From Callipepla californica brunnescens (Eukaryota > Chordata > Aves > Galliformes > Odontophoridae): a DNA stretch of 64,000 nt. Shown piece by piece: positions 36,461 to 50,454 of this stretch (position 1 is the first letter of the stretch; each line of letters begins with the position of its first letter). The stretch is from assembly GCA_023055505.1 (NCBI GenBank), contig JALIRH010000061.1:1077501-1141500 (forward strand), read 5' to 3'. The notes under the pieces were generated by a model. It worked only from the letters and a program-made list of their open reading frames with translations, had not been told where the DNA came from and ran no database searches. A program made the translations under genes and the position numbers.

Positions 36461-39400
36461 TAATTTTTGTACACCAAAAAACATAGAATAGAATGAAATG
36501 TGTCTATGTCCAAAATTGTATTGTTGGAAACTTATTGGCTGCCACATAAACCTAAGAACAATTAAACATGTTACTCTGTCAGATTTTCCAGTCTTGAAGC
36601 TGTGCAGATCAGTGCCTCATTGATACTTAAACCCGGTTGTGAGTTCTAAGAGAGGCAAATCATTTATCAGCGCATTTATCAGTCCAGATCTCACAAAACA
36701 GAAAAGTAGGTGCTGTTTCATTTGAAATACTCAACATACTCCCAGAATTCATGCAAAAAATACGACATCAGAAGACTAACCACACTGTGGAAGGCTCATA
36801 TTTAATTCTGTCTTCTGAGAAGTTCAAGCTAATATTTCCTATTTCTCAGGAATAATTCCTAAAATCAGATGATAGTCCTTGCTGGTTTGAACCCATGGGA
36901 GACAATAGTGCATGCCTCAGATTTAGTGCTAGAACTGTGGGAGTTTCAGAAAAAGTAGAAAATGTGGATCTCCCTCCACCTTTATAACTACACACTGAAA
37001 AACTTTGTATAGTAGTGGACATTCCCAAGTATGAGAAGTAGTTTTCCTAGTTGCTTGTTACTCTCTGAATAACAGTTTTGATCTACATACATAAAAATAG
37101 CTAATTCCAGGAATATGTTTTTGCCTTTTGAAAGAGACCTTTTGGAGTTTTTTCCATTGTCTTTCTCCTCAAGACCAGAATTTGAGTAAAGTTTACAGAT
37201 TTGCTGAGAAAATGATCAAGAATGATGATTTTCATGTAAGAATCCCAGTGTAGCCCTATGCTCACAATTGCATTTATACAGCATATTTACACAGCATTTA
37301 CCCTTTCCTTTTTCTATTTGGCAGGATTTTAAACTGAGCCTGACTTAATTGTTATTTTTTTTTTCTGTTTCGCCCCATATCGTTCCAAACCTTTGAATAT
37401 GTTGTCAGTAAAACTACAATTCCCCACACTACTGTGGATAGGAGGTAGGATATCTCAATCACAGATGGGCTAAGGACAGAAATTCTGTGCCGAGAAAAAT
37501 ATGCCTTAAAAGCAGTAGTGGATAATTTTCATGGGCTTTAAAAAAATGTTGAATTTGACTTTTAGCCAGGCCACAGTTCAACATGCAATAGAGAGAAGAA
37601 AAAGATAGTAACAGAAAAAGGATGGGATTTTTTTATTATCATTTGTTTTTTTTAAATATGTGGTTTCAGTGCTACATATTTGTACCCAGTGTGGTGGTTA
37701 AACTTGTAAACCCAGCAAGGTCAAATTTGAAATTCAGAATAGAGATGAACTTGTTTTTGTTGAGATCAATTTGTGGCAACAGCAGTTTTATCAGCAGGGT
37801 GCAGTAACTATGGCAGAGGACTGTCAAACTGCCAGTTGAGTCTATGGGAAACCTATTATCAAATGGAGTGATGGTTACTATTACAGCCCCATCATTTTGG
37901 TTTTGCTGAAATATTCTTTTAGAAACACGATAAAGTAATTGATGGATGCAAGTCACAATGAAATAGCTTGATGGTGTACCATTTCAATAAATCCTCTACT
38001 TCCTTCTATGCCTTAGCAAGTAAAAATGATTGAGAAGTCTTGAGAAAAAAAGCAAGGCTTTGTAGAAAAGTCAAGGCTCTGTAGAAAAAACTGAAATCTT
38101 TCATCGTCATTAGAAACTGAAAAATATCTGATAAAATTCTATCTCTACTACAGAATTTAACCTGATGAATCGAAGAGGAATCTTTTTCTATAAAGTTGAT
38201 AATGTTGCATTACTTATCACATAGATGCCAAAGGCAATGAGCAGTACCCAAAAAAGATTTAAAAAAATTAATAAAATACAAGAAAACTACAGAGAAGCTG
38301 TAGAAAGAAAAGAACGTGGACCAGAGAAATAGAGAATGATTCCCAAAGACAACAATTAGAAGTATTATACAAGCAAGAAAATGAAATAAATATTAAATGG
38401 CAAAACAGCTGGCCCCAGTAAATGAGGCATAACTTCTGTGTTCACAGTATCTTGCTACTGCCACACACATGCGTTGCCCACAGAAAGTTCATTCCAATTC
38501 CTGCCCAAGGTCACTTCCTTGTGGTTGCACAAGAGGCAGAAATATTTTGCTTTCTGGTATTCTCCCTTTGGCAAGAAGCTTCCTTCATAGCAGCTTTGAA
38601 AATATCACACTGCTAAGAATGTACATAGCAGATGCCTCAGAAGAGCACTGAGTACCATGAGCTTTGTGAACCATTTCTTCCTCTAGGCTTCTGTACTACA
38701 TGTAATTGAGGGGAAAGAGTGAGAAGGGGAACAGAAATGTCCCTCCCACCTATCTCCCCAATCTGGTTTTCTAAATTTCTCCAAATGCTACTGTTTGCCA
38801 TGTATGTACGAATCTGTATAGAGTTTGTCAGTAATTGCATATAAAAATCAGCAACTATCTCATCTTGTCTGATGTTTACAGATAAAGATGGAAAAGTATC
38901 TCAGTGATTAGTGTGAACAGTTACCCCTTGAACTGTCAGAATTTTCTAGTTCAATTTAAAGCCAATTTGTAGTTGAAGCTTCTTAAATACTCTCACCCTT
39001 TTTTTTGCTGTAAGTCACATTACATGTTGCTAGCAGAGATTTTCCATTCATTGAAAGCCTGCAGCAAGAAAAATTGTTCTCTTGGAGTCTTTTCTCAGCT
39101 TAAGAAGTCCATGTCATTTTCTAAAATTAGACTGCAATTTCAGGTCAATATAAACAAAAGGGCTGAGGTCCAAAGTAGCATCTGTATCCTTCTTTCTTTC
39201 TTCCTAATCTACTTATCTAAATATTTCTAATGGTGGTAGTGCAATCATTTTAGTTGATTTAGATATACCTTGCCTCTATCTCCCTCAGACACTTCCTGTG
39301 CTGCAAAGATACACAGCTCTTTCTGGATAGTCAATTTACTGCCATTACAGTAAACATGTCAATCTTCCAGTATTAAATCCTGCAGCTAAATTGTAGGTCT

Positions 39401-42339
39401 TGTCAAAGATTTTGAAGTTTTGTTATTGATGCATCTAGAGGGAGGATCAGGCTTTACTTGATGATTTCTCCCTCTGCTATTCTTTAGTTTGAAGTACCCT
39501 CTTGTGCTTTAGAGCATGCCAGGTAGGTTAAAGTTCATCAAAAACACTGGAAAAAAGAGAGATGTTGTCAGCCTTCCCACGCTGCATTGCTAGTACTTAG
39601 GCATGGAAGAGCACATGTACCAAATGTTCCCATTCTTCTATTGTAAAGATAGAGAAGCATGAACAATCAATTTCTTCCCCATCCATCTGTTAAACCTCAT
39701 TCACCTCCTAAAAAGAGGTATTTCCACTGAAATACTACTCATAAATAGTGCACAAGAACAGGTAAAACAATTTTTTGTACTTTGGGAAACTGGCTTTGGT
39801 TCAGGATTTAAATTGCTGGGAACTGGGAAAGTTCATTTTTAGTCAAGACTTTTTTTTTTTTTTTTAATTTATTCTACTTTGTAATACATTTAAATGACAG
39901 ACGCATAGGGCTTGAAGGGATGCGTATGAATTAAAATGCTTCAGGTCATACTAACCATTTAAACCACTCCCTCTCCCCCAAACTTGGATGAAAGGTTAGA
40001 TATGGAAAGGATCGGAAACTGATCATCAAAGAGAAGTACAACAGAGTCATGTGATCTTTACAAGATATTTTAAAATTAAGTTTAGTAAGATATCAATGCT
40101 GAAAGTATAGGCAGAGGTGGGAAGAAGGGCCATCTTGACTCTTGTAGGCAGAAAGATTTACACAAATACCTCATAGTATGCTCAGCTTTCAGGCATCAGT
40201 TGAGGTCAGAATACTTTTATGCTTTTGCACTCAGTTACCCCTTAGGAATAAAATACTGAAAAAGAAGGGAAAAAGAACATATGGGGTGCAGAAGTACCTC
40301 ACACATTGACTAAGTGAAAAAAAAGACCACACTGGTGACTGTGCAAGGTCAGCATAGAATACCAAGGGTGAGACCTGACAAGTGCAAGATCACAGCCCTT
40401 TGTCCCACAGTTTCCAGGCTCCATATCATATTGGCCTCCATATACAAGTTTTGTGGCAGTAAGCCAAAGTTTTCTCATTTTTATTCCTAACTACTTTAGA
40501 AAAAGGTTTTATTTTTTTTTTCCATTTGAAAGAATTAACAGGAACAGCAGTAAAGCTTCACCAAAGACAAATTGGCTCCTGAATCAAAGGAGTAAGAAAG
40601 ATAAGGTGACCTTGCGGGAGAAGGGCAAAACATCTATCTGAGTGAAAGACTGAAAGGGAAGTCTGCTCAGACTAAGCCAAATACCAGGATATTTATGGCT
40701 AACATACCTCCCAAGCTCTTTGTCTTGACCAACCCCCACATACAAAGATTGACCTCTATATTTAGTAAAAAACAATATTGCATAATAACACAAAAACTAT
40801 GTGCTGTCAAGTGTCCCAGTCAATTAAGCCCTATGTTTGTAGTTCCCCTGGCAACCTAATCCTAGGGTGTGGGGATATTTCACCTTTCTCTGCTGCTAAA
40901 TAAAACAAGGATGAGCTTGATCATTGGTCTGATGATAATGCACACCATTTTAATTGTCAGTGTGCTTTCAGGCTGCTCTGATTTATGCCATTTCTCAGGG
41001 AAACAGAGCCTAAGCCAGGCTAGAGAGATAGCTCATGCAAGGATCAATTCTAATAGGCAGTATAGACACCATGGCACCAGGTTTTGTTCCTGACAGACTC
41101 AACAATCTTCCAGCATCATTCCAGGTTTGCATCTCCAACATCAACCCATCCTCAATCCCAAAGCAAGCAATGAACCCTCACTTCATATATCAAAACATAA
41201 TCCTGATGAGATCCCATCCCAGCATAAATCCCTAGTTATTTCAGTTTCTTTGTTCAGGAAAAAAAAGAAATAAAAATTGCAGAACATAATTGTTTCAGCC
41301 TTAGAAGGACATCTTTCAAGGTTTAGAGGTCAAACATTATGTACTGTAATAGCTGGGTGACTTGTTATCAGGGACAGAAAATTGTTAATAACTCAATTAG
41401 CAACAGAGATGTCGAGTTCATACCTCTGCAGAAAGCTCAACTGCTCCACAAAATATTATGGCAATAAAAATTCTAAACCACAGCTAAATTTTAACATAAA
41501 ATAAGATATGGCAAAATGATCTTTTTCCATTATGCCACAGCAGCACACCATGATTTTATCTACAAAATACTGGCAAGCTCAAGGGAAGGAAACTAGCCAG
41601 TGATGTTTATCTTATCTCCACAGCCACCTGCAAGCAGTGCATGCAGGTCAGTGTGCTGACAGTTCGCTCACTTCTGTTTGAACAGATGGAGTAAGCAACA
41701 GATGAGTGTGTTTCTCTAGTAATCCTGCCAGCACTATGATTTCTGTAGACCTACTGTAGTGTCTTAAAATGGAGATGCCCTTAACTTAGATTGAGATGAG
41801 ACTTTCTAAAAAGCAAAAATAAACACTTATGTATATTAAAAAAATGTAAATCCCATGTGTTGCCCCTAAATATCCCTATTTCCAAAATCTGCGTGTTCCC
41901 GGACTTCTATTCCATATTTCATTTCAGGCTTGCATCAATGACCAAAGATTGTAAGTACTATTTTGAACGTGCCTTATATATGAACTGGTACATGAAGTAT
42001 TTCAAGAAATTTCCAGAAAAAGTTAATGTTCCCTAGAACTCTGGCTTGCCTGAAACTTGGTATGCGAGTAGAAATCATAGCTTTTGGCACCCAAGTTTCG
42101 TCATCACAACACAGACCTAACCCATGTAGTCCTCTGCATACTGTCTACCATGCCATGCCATGGCCTTCCACTACCAGTATTATTAATGTTCTTGCTATTC
42201 TGCTAACTGCACCTCAGTCCAAATTAGTTCAAGGATGACAACTGGAACTGGAAACACTTGGGTGCATGCGAGTGTTTGACAGGTAGTAAAATGACAGGAA
42301 GAATAAAAGGACTAAAGGCATCCTATCAGATGAATAACT
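36461..42339. other. Unassigned AT-rich DNA, no gene recognised
   Basis: About 5.9 kb without recognised genes or interspersed repeats. It has T runs (37352-37362, 39850-39866), an imperfect 20-base tandem duplication near 38050-38090 ('aaggctttgtagaaaagtc' / 'aaggctctgtagaaaaaac'), and short frames with no domains. Confidence 0.55.
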
Positions 42340-42444
42340 AAGAGCAACCTGCTCTAGCAAAGGGCTTGGACTTGATCCCCAGAGATCCATTAGAGCCTCT
42401 ACAATCACCCCCCAGTGATTCAGTGATTTAGTGATTTTATGATG
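42340..42444 (+). mobile_element. CR1 LINE 3' terminal fragment
   Basis: About 105 bases: 'agagcaacctgctctagcaaagggcttggacttgatccccagagatccattagagcctctacaatc'. It closes with several short direct repeats of the 'cagtgattcagtgatttagtgattttatgat' kind, an expanded and drifted version of the CR1 terminal octamer. Sense on +. Confidence 0.82.
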
Positions 42445-45400
42445 GTTTAATTACTGACTCTTTTGCAGTTCTTAGAGAAAAATTTATTTCCTTCTGCAAA
42501 ATGTGTTTAGTACTCATTTCACTCACATGCATAACCTTTTCCTTCCTCCTCCTGTAATATCAACAGCAAACTGAGGAGCTTACACACTTTTTGCCACTGT
42601 GTAGGGATCATGCTGAAATGGCAGCATGGTGCATTTTTTCATTTGCTTTTGTCATGATTTTAAGCTACTGAGATGCCATGGAGATCTGATCATTGGTTGA
42701 GTATGCAGTTTAGCCACTCTCTGTCACCTCCCTCCTCATGTTGGTGGTTTCTTACAAATAGCATGCCTTCAGAGTCTAGAGATCTGCCTAATCAAAGAGT
42801 ATCTTGAGGCCACAAATGCAGGTAAATGGAACTGAAGAGCTCATGTCTCCTTCTTGTGGCAGAAGTTAATGAGCCATTTGTCATCATGCAAAAATGATAT
42901 TGGAGAATGGCTGTTAAAGCTCATTTCCTCAGAGGAACTCTGTGAAAGTATCCAGTCATAAAAGGAGTGAAAAGAAGAGTAAATGGACCATGACTGAGAA
43001 TTGTGAATGTCTTCTACTTGGAGGGTTACTCAGATTTTCTTGTCTTTTTCAAAAGACTTCTTGGAGGATTGTTTAATCTCACATAGTTATAGTATATGAT
43101 TGCCCAAGGCGGTACTGTACACAGTGGTTAATTTTACAGTTGCAGCAGTCATCTGATAACAGTTGGTCAAAATACATCTTTTATTACAGTTACCGTGCCT
43201 AAATTCTCTAGATCTGATCATCGTCCGTGGTGAATACTATGTGAGGTCCATTTATACAGTAGGAATATAAACACAAGGCACAGAAACAAGATGTCCTGTA
43301 CTCTGCACTAGCCTTCCCAGAAGTTTTAAGTTAAAGTTCAGTGTTTCAGCTTCCTTCAAAAGATTGTCCAGCTCCTGATTGCAATGCCTACCTTGCTGAC
43401 CTTCTTATATGTGGAACCAGCAGGTCACATATCCTCATCTCTCGTTCCAGTGCCATGTCAGTGGGCATCAGGGAAACCAAGAATACTGAGCAAGGCATTA
43501 TCTAAATGAGCTAACGTGAGGAGTTCAAGAGAGACTCTTGCACTCATTCACCCTCAGTCTCTCAGGGAGAGTGGCATTTTTTATTTTATTTTTTTAAATT
43601 GTAGCCATGACTGCTGAGAAATCCTGACAAAACCTTCCAGGATTTTGCATCCCTCCAACACAGTACTGAAAATGAAATTTTCTCTGCATTCACACACATG
43701 AACAGAGATTAGAATGCTGATCTTCTGACCAAAGGTTCTATACACATGCTACATCTCTGAACAATGCTTTGTCATTCAATATATTCCGTTCATTTACCAA
43801 ATCGCTGAATATTCTTTGTGAGATAGATAGATAGATCCTTTTACATTTTACTTATGCAAAAATGTTGACTCCTGCTCTTGATTGACAATAAGGTGAAAAA
43901 TAAAAACTGGAAGATAAGAGATCAAGGGAGAGTCTCACTATCTGAGCAATTGAAAACTGAGGCTGGATATATAGTTCATTATTACCTAGACAGTTTAGAA
44001 ACAGAGATTTTCATTCAGCTGGATATTTGACCAAAATTTCCAGAAATATAACAGGAAATGGCTGATCAAAGAAAGCCAACTCTAGAGGATGAAATCCTCT
44101 TCTCAACATGAAAGAGTGTTTCTGTCTCCTGTTTCAACTGGCAGCAGAGTAGAAATTTCATATTGCAGATTTAGGTATCTCTACCCTTTTGTACATATAT
44201 CCCTAACTCCCTCTTCTATGCAAGACATTCAGTCATCCAGTACTGTCATAGCTAAAGGTCTTCCTGTGGTTCAACTACTGTTCTATCTAAAGTTGTGGGG
44301 GTGGGACATATCTACAAAAGAATTTCAGACCACCACATATTTTTAAAAACTAGCAAAAGAAAAGAGACCAAACCTTCAGAAACTAAACACTGCACTCAAA
44401 ACAAAATTCTTATCCTAGTCAGGAGAGTCTAGAATAAAACTAGTATACTGTGACAGAATGTGTTGCAGCACTTTCACTGCTGAAGGTTTTCAGTTTGCTG
44501 ATGATATGGGAATTATTCATAATAAAAAAAAGTGCAATTAAATAATACATTTATTCTCTCTCCCTGAGACTCACCAGTACTTTCTAAAAGAAAAAAAAAT
44601 GTATAATCAAGTGTATTAATTATGAAGAAATGTTTAATATACTACAGTTTGCTGTCTTCTGCCAGTAACTCAATTACATTCAGTCTCTTATGTGCCTGCA
44701 GCCACAGGCATGTCAATACTACACACTGAAGGAAAAAACAAATTCATGTCTTATTAAATTTGCAACTGTAGCCGCACCCATTTCACACCTGAATTTCTCA
44801 TCCTCCAGGCAAATTTCACTTACACATTTTCAAGTAAAATGCTCTCTTTATGATTTTCTTTCACCATTTTGGTGGTTAAGTATGCTGTTTCCTCCTCCTT
44901 TAAAAATTTTATCTCTGTGTTCAATGGAAGATCATCAGATAATGAACCATCAGCTCTTTCTATCTTCCATTCAGAGCTAAGATCGTAATATATAGTATAT
45001 AATGTAAATCTCATGTTGCATGGTCTTCTTTTCCCTCTGAAGAAAATTCAGGAGTATCATTCAACAGCTCCATGTATTACTTATCATATTTTCTTAGAGG
45101 TGAAAGCAACTGGTTTGTCTTGTTAATTAATTATTTAATTATTTATTTTTGCCATTCTCTGTAGCTAGGCAAATTTATGCAACTGATATTGATATCTATT
45201 GGTTTCCATACACGTGTGAGGCCTTTCTCACCCAATATTACAATTTTTGTGTATGACCAGGTGCTTATGTTCATAGAAAAAAAGTAACAGTACGAAAAAA
45301 AAAGCCCATACAAAGAAGAAAATTGGAGGAACAACTTAAGATTCTTAGAGACCATTGTCAGTTGCTTATTTGGTTGATGGAATCCTTCTGCACCTTCCTC

Positions 45401-48400
45401 TCAAATTGTTATCTCATTTAGTATGAGAGAGAAAAACTTTAGAGAAGGATACTGCAGAAGACCTCATCCTGCTTTCTAGGACACCCTGGCTAGGTGTCTT
45501 GAACACAGGTCTTGCTGGTTGAACATGTAAATTTATAACCCCTCAGGCAAAGGAAGGAGGTGAATTCAAATCTCCCACAATTCACTTGAGTTTTCTAATC
45601 TTCTAAGCTTCTGAACGGGGAGCATGCAGCATCACTGCACCTCCAGTTCTTGTGGAAGACTTGCCAGACAGAACTCCTCAGAGAAAATCTCCACATTTTG
45701 GCAATGTAGATGAACAGATTGAAGAGCATGTAATCTATGGGGCTCAGCAGAGCTTGGGTACCTACTCTCTCAGTACTGTCAACAAGCACATTATCACAGA
45801 AAGATCTTCTGTGCTCAAGGATATTACTAAGAAAAGTTTAAGCACTTCATACTTTGGGATTCTTCTGAGACACAGATCATTTTAGTAGAGGTTTGGGACT
45901 GAAAACACTCTTTTTAAGCATTTGCACACAGAACAAAGTGACATGTGAGCACATAATTCTAAAAAATTGTGTGGGATATGTGAAGGTCCTGGAAGATAGT
46001 CCCTTTTTCCCATCTCCTGAACACACAATAGTCATCCTCAGCAAATTAGACCAGTCAACAAGTACAAGGTAGGATACTTCTGTAAATCTGCTTTGGAATA
46101 CTCAAGAAAGGCAGACACATATAGAGATCAGAATGTACTATAGGACATGAAGAATTTATATTCTTTTATATACAATTTGTAGGATTTTATCAAACACTTT
46201 TTGTTTTTCAATCAGTGTTATTGGCATGATTGGAACTAAGAAGACCACAGACATTCACTCTGTGAGTGTCTTAGTCCTTATATTTCCTCTAACATATAGC
46301 GAAGAAGATACTAAATTCTTACTGTGAGAACTAATTTGAAAATTGTGAGGGTTAATTCATGTTTGAAAAATCCTGTTTTTCAAATATTATGTAAGTTACC
46401 ATAGCCTAAGGAGTTTACATCACTATCTTATTTGTAGTTAGTTACTCATCAGTGTTCTCATGCTTCCTTTTCCCTTTCCTGAGACGTCATTATAAAACAA
46501 CAGTTTAAAGGCAAGAATTGCTTGCAGATCCTAAACCAGGTAAGTGCATCAACAGTTGAGGTCTCTGCTATTCCCATTTGTTTGTAAGACTATCTGTACT
46601 CAGTATGTAGTAAACTCTTCTTTTTGTCTGTGTTTCATGTCCAGTACATTTTAAAGCATAAACCAGAAGCACATTGCCTGAGCTAGTAGGAGGGGATAGA
46701 GGAAATCCTATACTGGTGGAACAATTACAGGAAACTGACACATCCATTAAGATGTTGAGAAGTACCATCCAAGAAGAAAGTGGTTTTGATACAGTGCCAA
46801 GTTAGAGAAGGATGTGACTTGTACATAGGGATGGATTAAAGAAATAAAACCAACCAACAACATAATCCACCAAAAAATAGACATAAAAAGGGAAAAATAA
46901 TTGTGCTAACATTTAGCTGAAAATGAGAACTTTGAGACAATCCTTTTCATCTGCTGTAACAGAAATAAACAGAAATTTCCTCAAAACAGGATACTCTCAG
47001 TCGGAAAAGACTGGTGAGAGCATTGTATCCACCTTCTCCTGGCCTGATTATGAAAGTGGCCCATAAGGAGCTTTTAGCATCTAGCATAATTTTGACAGAA
47101 GTCTCACTCATAATCTGGTCTGAAAAATAGAAAGGGTTCATTCCTCTTCTTCAAAAACTTTCTCAACCTATAGCTCTTTTTCTTGCAAATTTTATTGATC
47201 TAGAGGACCCGGAGTTTGCATATTCTTGGAAGACCTTCATTTTAAAAGATAAAATCTCCATATTTATAAGGCATATTCCCTTTCCCACAGTGTTGCTAAT
47301 GCTGGTCAGAAAGCTCATCTTCCATCATCAAAGAGCAGTCCACCACATTCCACCACCTTGGGGCTTATATGTGGCAAGTGGACATTTACACCATTTCTCC
47401 AAAGTGGCCAAATGTACACAACCCAGTGCTGAGAGTTGTGAAGGATAAAAAGGACAGAAAATATCTAGTCATCATCAAAACCAAAGCATGGCACTGACAG
47501 CAGGAATACTGAGTCACTGGTACTCTGATAGATCGACAGAAACTATGTATGAGGACTGAAAATTCTTTTTCGCCAACAGCAGAATAAATACAATACAAAA
47601 GGTGTTGAGATTGAGAACTATCCAGAGGCCTGGAAGGCAACTGAAGAAATGAAAGTGAATGACTCTGGCTGAACTAAAAGGAGAGAGATAAATAGATACA
47701 CTTGGAGGCTTATTAATATAAAATTAGAAACCACCGCATGAAAAATAGGTGAGGTAAGAAGTGGAGAGACAAGTTCATCAAAGAGCTGAGATGTGGGAGG
47801 GCCACTGGGACAAGCTGCTCTTGAAAGCTAAGATGAGGAGGATGAAAGTAGAAAAGTACAGCAAGTATACAGGATAGCTCAGCAAGATGACTAATAGAAA
47901 TGAAATAGCTGAAGAACAGAGGTTGAGACAAAACATGGTATAGGGAAAGGGTTGCATTTAAGAGGGGAAAAAATCTTCCATTCTATTGTTTCTTTCAAAT
48001 ATAATATTTATACTCTAAAAACAAATCATTTCTTGACAGTACTTGAAAGCTGAACAGATTAAGTCATTGAGGTTTTTTAAAGTTTTCAGATGAAAGTCAT
48101 TTTTGTTGCTCTCATCTTCATAAAGCCTTTCTGTATTTGGTGATAGTAGATGAAGTGTCCTATAAATGAAGTGCTGCTCTATTATGCTACCACATGATAA
48201 TTTGGTTAGATGGGAAATTGACATCCTGTGTAAATTCACATTGCTACGAAATCATTATTTAAAATGCTTAGGAGACTGTTCAGATAATCCAAGAAGACTT
48301 TACTGATAGGCCAATAAGAAGTTGCCATTGTAAGTAAAAACAAAAGAGTCATACAGAAATACCAGGCCTGCATATCAGCTTCAGATTGACCTCACAACTC

Positions 48401-50124
48401 CATGCTTCTACTTATGCCACTGAACATGACACCCACCCTTTCACTTGACCCTAAAATAAGCATTAATGTTTAAGTCTATAAGCATTCCTAGAAGTCATAC
48501 AGTATCAGTAATACCTTTTTTTTTTTTGCACAAAAGTAATTACATTCCTAAATTTTCATTAACAATTTATTTTATCTGAATGTTGTAGGAAAAAGTTTTA
48601 TGAGAATTTTGCCTGGAATTATTTATGTTCTAAACTCCATAATATGTGTGCTATTGTATTAGAGTGCTCTGGTTACATAATTATGTATTTAATGTAGAAT
48701 TACAACATGCACTTTGTGGATAAATTGATTGTAATGACTAATATTATGATATGGAGTCAGACTTCTAGTTCATTATGAGAAATAATTCACCTCAGAATGT
48801 TATCTTATCCCTCCTGAAGCCACATTGTCTGGCATTTCTCAAAGGCGGGTAAAAGAATGAGACCACCTATATCCTATCCATACCGAGAAGTCTGCACTTC
48901 TTCCCTTGACAGGTACAAAAAAGACCTTGTCAGTTATAGACACTTCGCTTTCTGTATATGAATGAATTCCACTAGCCATAGATCTGTCCAAAGAAAAAAA
49001 AAATCTATATTTTGATCAAACTCAGTGCAATATGTTATACACATTTCTCTCTGTTATGAGAACATATGGGTAATCCTGAGTAAATTGTTGTACTGCTTAG
49101 TTCAAATGGCAAAGATTTTATGTAAGATGCAATAATTTAAAATATCCTACTGAGCCATCCTGTTGTCAATAAGACAATATTTGTAAGTATTCCTTTTCAA
49201 AAAAATGATGTTATACACATTCCCCCTTTTTTACATTAATATTAGTGTAAAGACTGCTAGATATATATGTACCAGTTAAACAGTCTACAGTATACACTGT
49301 ATGACAAGCTACTTCCTTTCTGAAGGAATGTTGGATTTTTTTGTATGTGATAATATATGACAAATAGTAATTTGATTTTGAACATTAAGATGTGTAAAAT
49401 ATAGTTTATTTGTACTTCTTTCTAGTTAGATTTTGTATTTCCAGCAATACTCAAGTTCTTTGTGCACCATCCTTTGCTTTGTTGCTCTATCCAGTTTTGG
49501 CAGTTAGAATTGCAGAAAGAGATTCATGTATTCCCCTATACAGTTCTGCTGTTTGAAAGGGAGAGCATTTTGTAAAAGCCAGCATATAGCTTATAATAAA
49601 TGTGGGCTGTCATGTATCATACTGTGATAGAATTTAGTAAATACAGAGGTTTTATCAGTGACTATCACATGGATAATAAGACTAGGTCATTTTAATATTC
49701 TTTTCTATGGAGGCAACATGGATAATGTCAAGGAATACGTCATTCACCCAAAAGATTCATTCAAGTACAGGCCAATAGGGCAAGAAAGACTGGTCCTATT
49801 CAGGAAGAAAAAGAAAAAGCCTCAGGCGTATCCCAGTCATAACACAGTTCAGATGGTTATGCCAGGGTCAGAGAGCTCCCTGGAGAGGTCAGTGTTGCCT
49901 TTGCCCATCAAAAAGTGGCAGGAGTATTAGAAATTTATGAGCTCAGGAAAAGCATATTGCACAGAAACATTTTATCTGGCAAAGCTGTTGCTACTCTCAA
50001 GGAACAGTTGTATGCCCTCAGACAGCCATAGCACTTCTTTCTGAACACAGTGAACTCCATTTAAGGTGGAGGAAGCTGTGAAAAACCCAAGGTGTCCCCA
50101 GGACACTGTCCTTTAAAAAAGGCA
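42445..50124. other. Unassigned AT-rich DNA with one candidate exon
   Basis: About 7.7 kb without confident repeats. A short GATA run lies at 43826-43838 and an AT-rich stretch at 45121-45148. The frame near 45.7 kb is described separately. Another frame, 49658-49930 on +, has a Lys-rich centre and no recognised domain. Confidence 0.5.
45610..45885 (+). other. Protein-like open frame with acceptor-like upstream signal
   Basis: The frame is open from after a stop at 45604-45606 to the TAG at 45883-45885, about 92 codons. It has no natural ATG early: the first Val codon is at 45652. Its composition is more protein-like than most frames here, with Pro/Arg/Lys/Ser-rich and acidic segments such as 'VEDLPDRTPQRKSPHFGNVD' and 'TVNKHIITERSSVLKDITKK'. 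Just upstream, 'ttttctaatcttctaag' looks like a branch site and pyrimidine tract ending in AG, although that AG overlaps the in-frame stop. No good donor is visible inside the frame, so it could only be a terminal exon or a retrocopy fragment. I recognise no family. Confidence 0.18.
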
Positions 50125-50454
50125 GGTATCTCCTAGTGAAAGTCCAGTGGAAGGCCACGAAGATGATTAGAGGCTTGAAGCATCTCCCACATGAAGAAAG
50201 TCTGAGAGACCTGGGACTCTCCAGTTTGGAGAAGAGAAAACTGAGAGAGGTTATCACCACTGTTTCTAAATATTTAACGTACAGTACTCAGGTTGGTGGG
50301 AGTGGGTTCTTTTCAGTGGTCTGCTGTCCAGAGAGGTTGTGGAGTCTCCTTCTCAGGAGATATTCAAGGCTTGTCTGGACACTTTCTTAATGTGAGCTAC
50401 TGTGTGGAGCCTGGACTTGCTGGTCTCTAGAGCTACTCTTGAAGCTCAAAAATC
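50125..50454 (+). mobile_element. CR1 LINE copy, older, tail displaced
   Basis: Sense on +. It reads 'agtccagtggaaggccacgaagatgattagaggct', 'aagaaagtctgagagacctgggactctccagtttggagaagag', 'ccagagaggttgtggagtctccttctcaggagatattcaaggc' and 'cttgctggtctctagagctactcttgaa', then breaks off without the usual 'acaattctgtgattctg' end. A second CR1 copy begins at once. The missing end appears to lie at 51063-51092, beyond that second copy, which suggests that this older copy was split by it. Confidence 0.82.

Noticed and set aside
49658..49930. 90-codon frame on + with a Lys-rich centre
   Set aside because: The Lys run is translated A-rich sequence, and no domain or splice context supports it.
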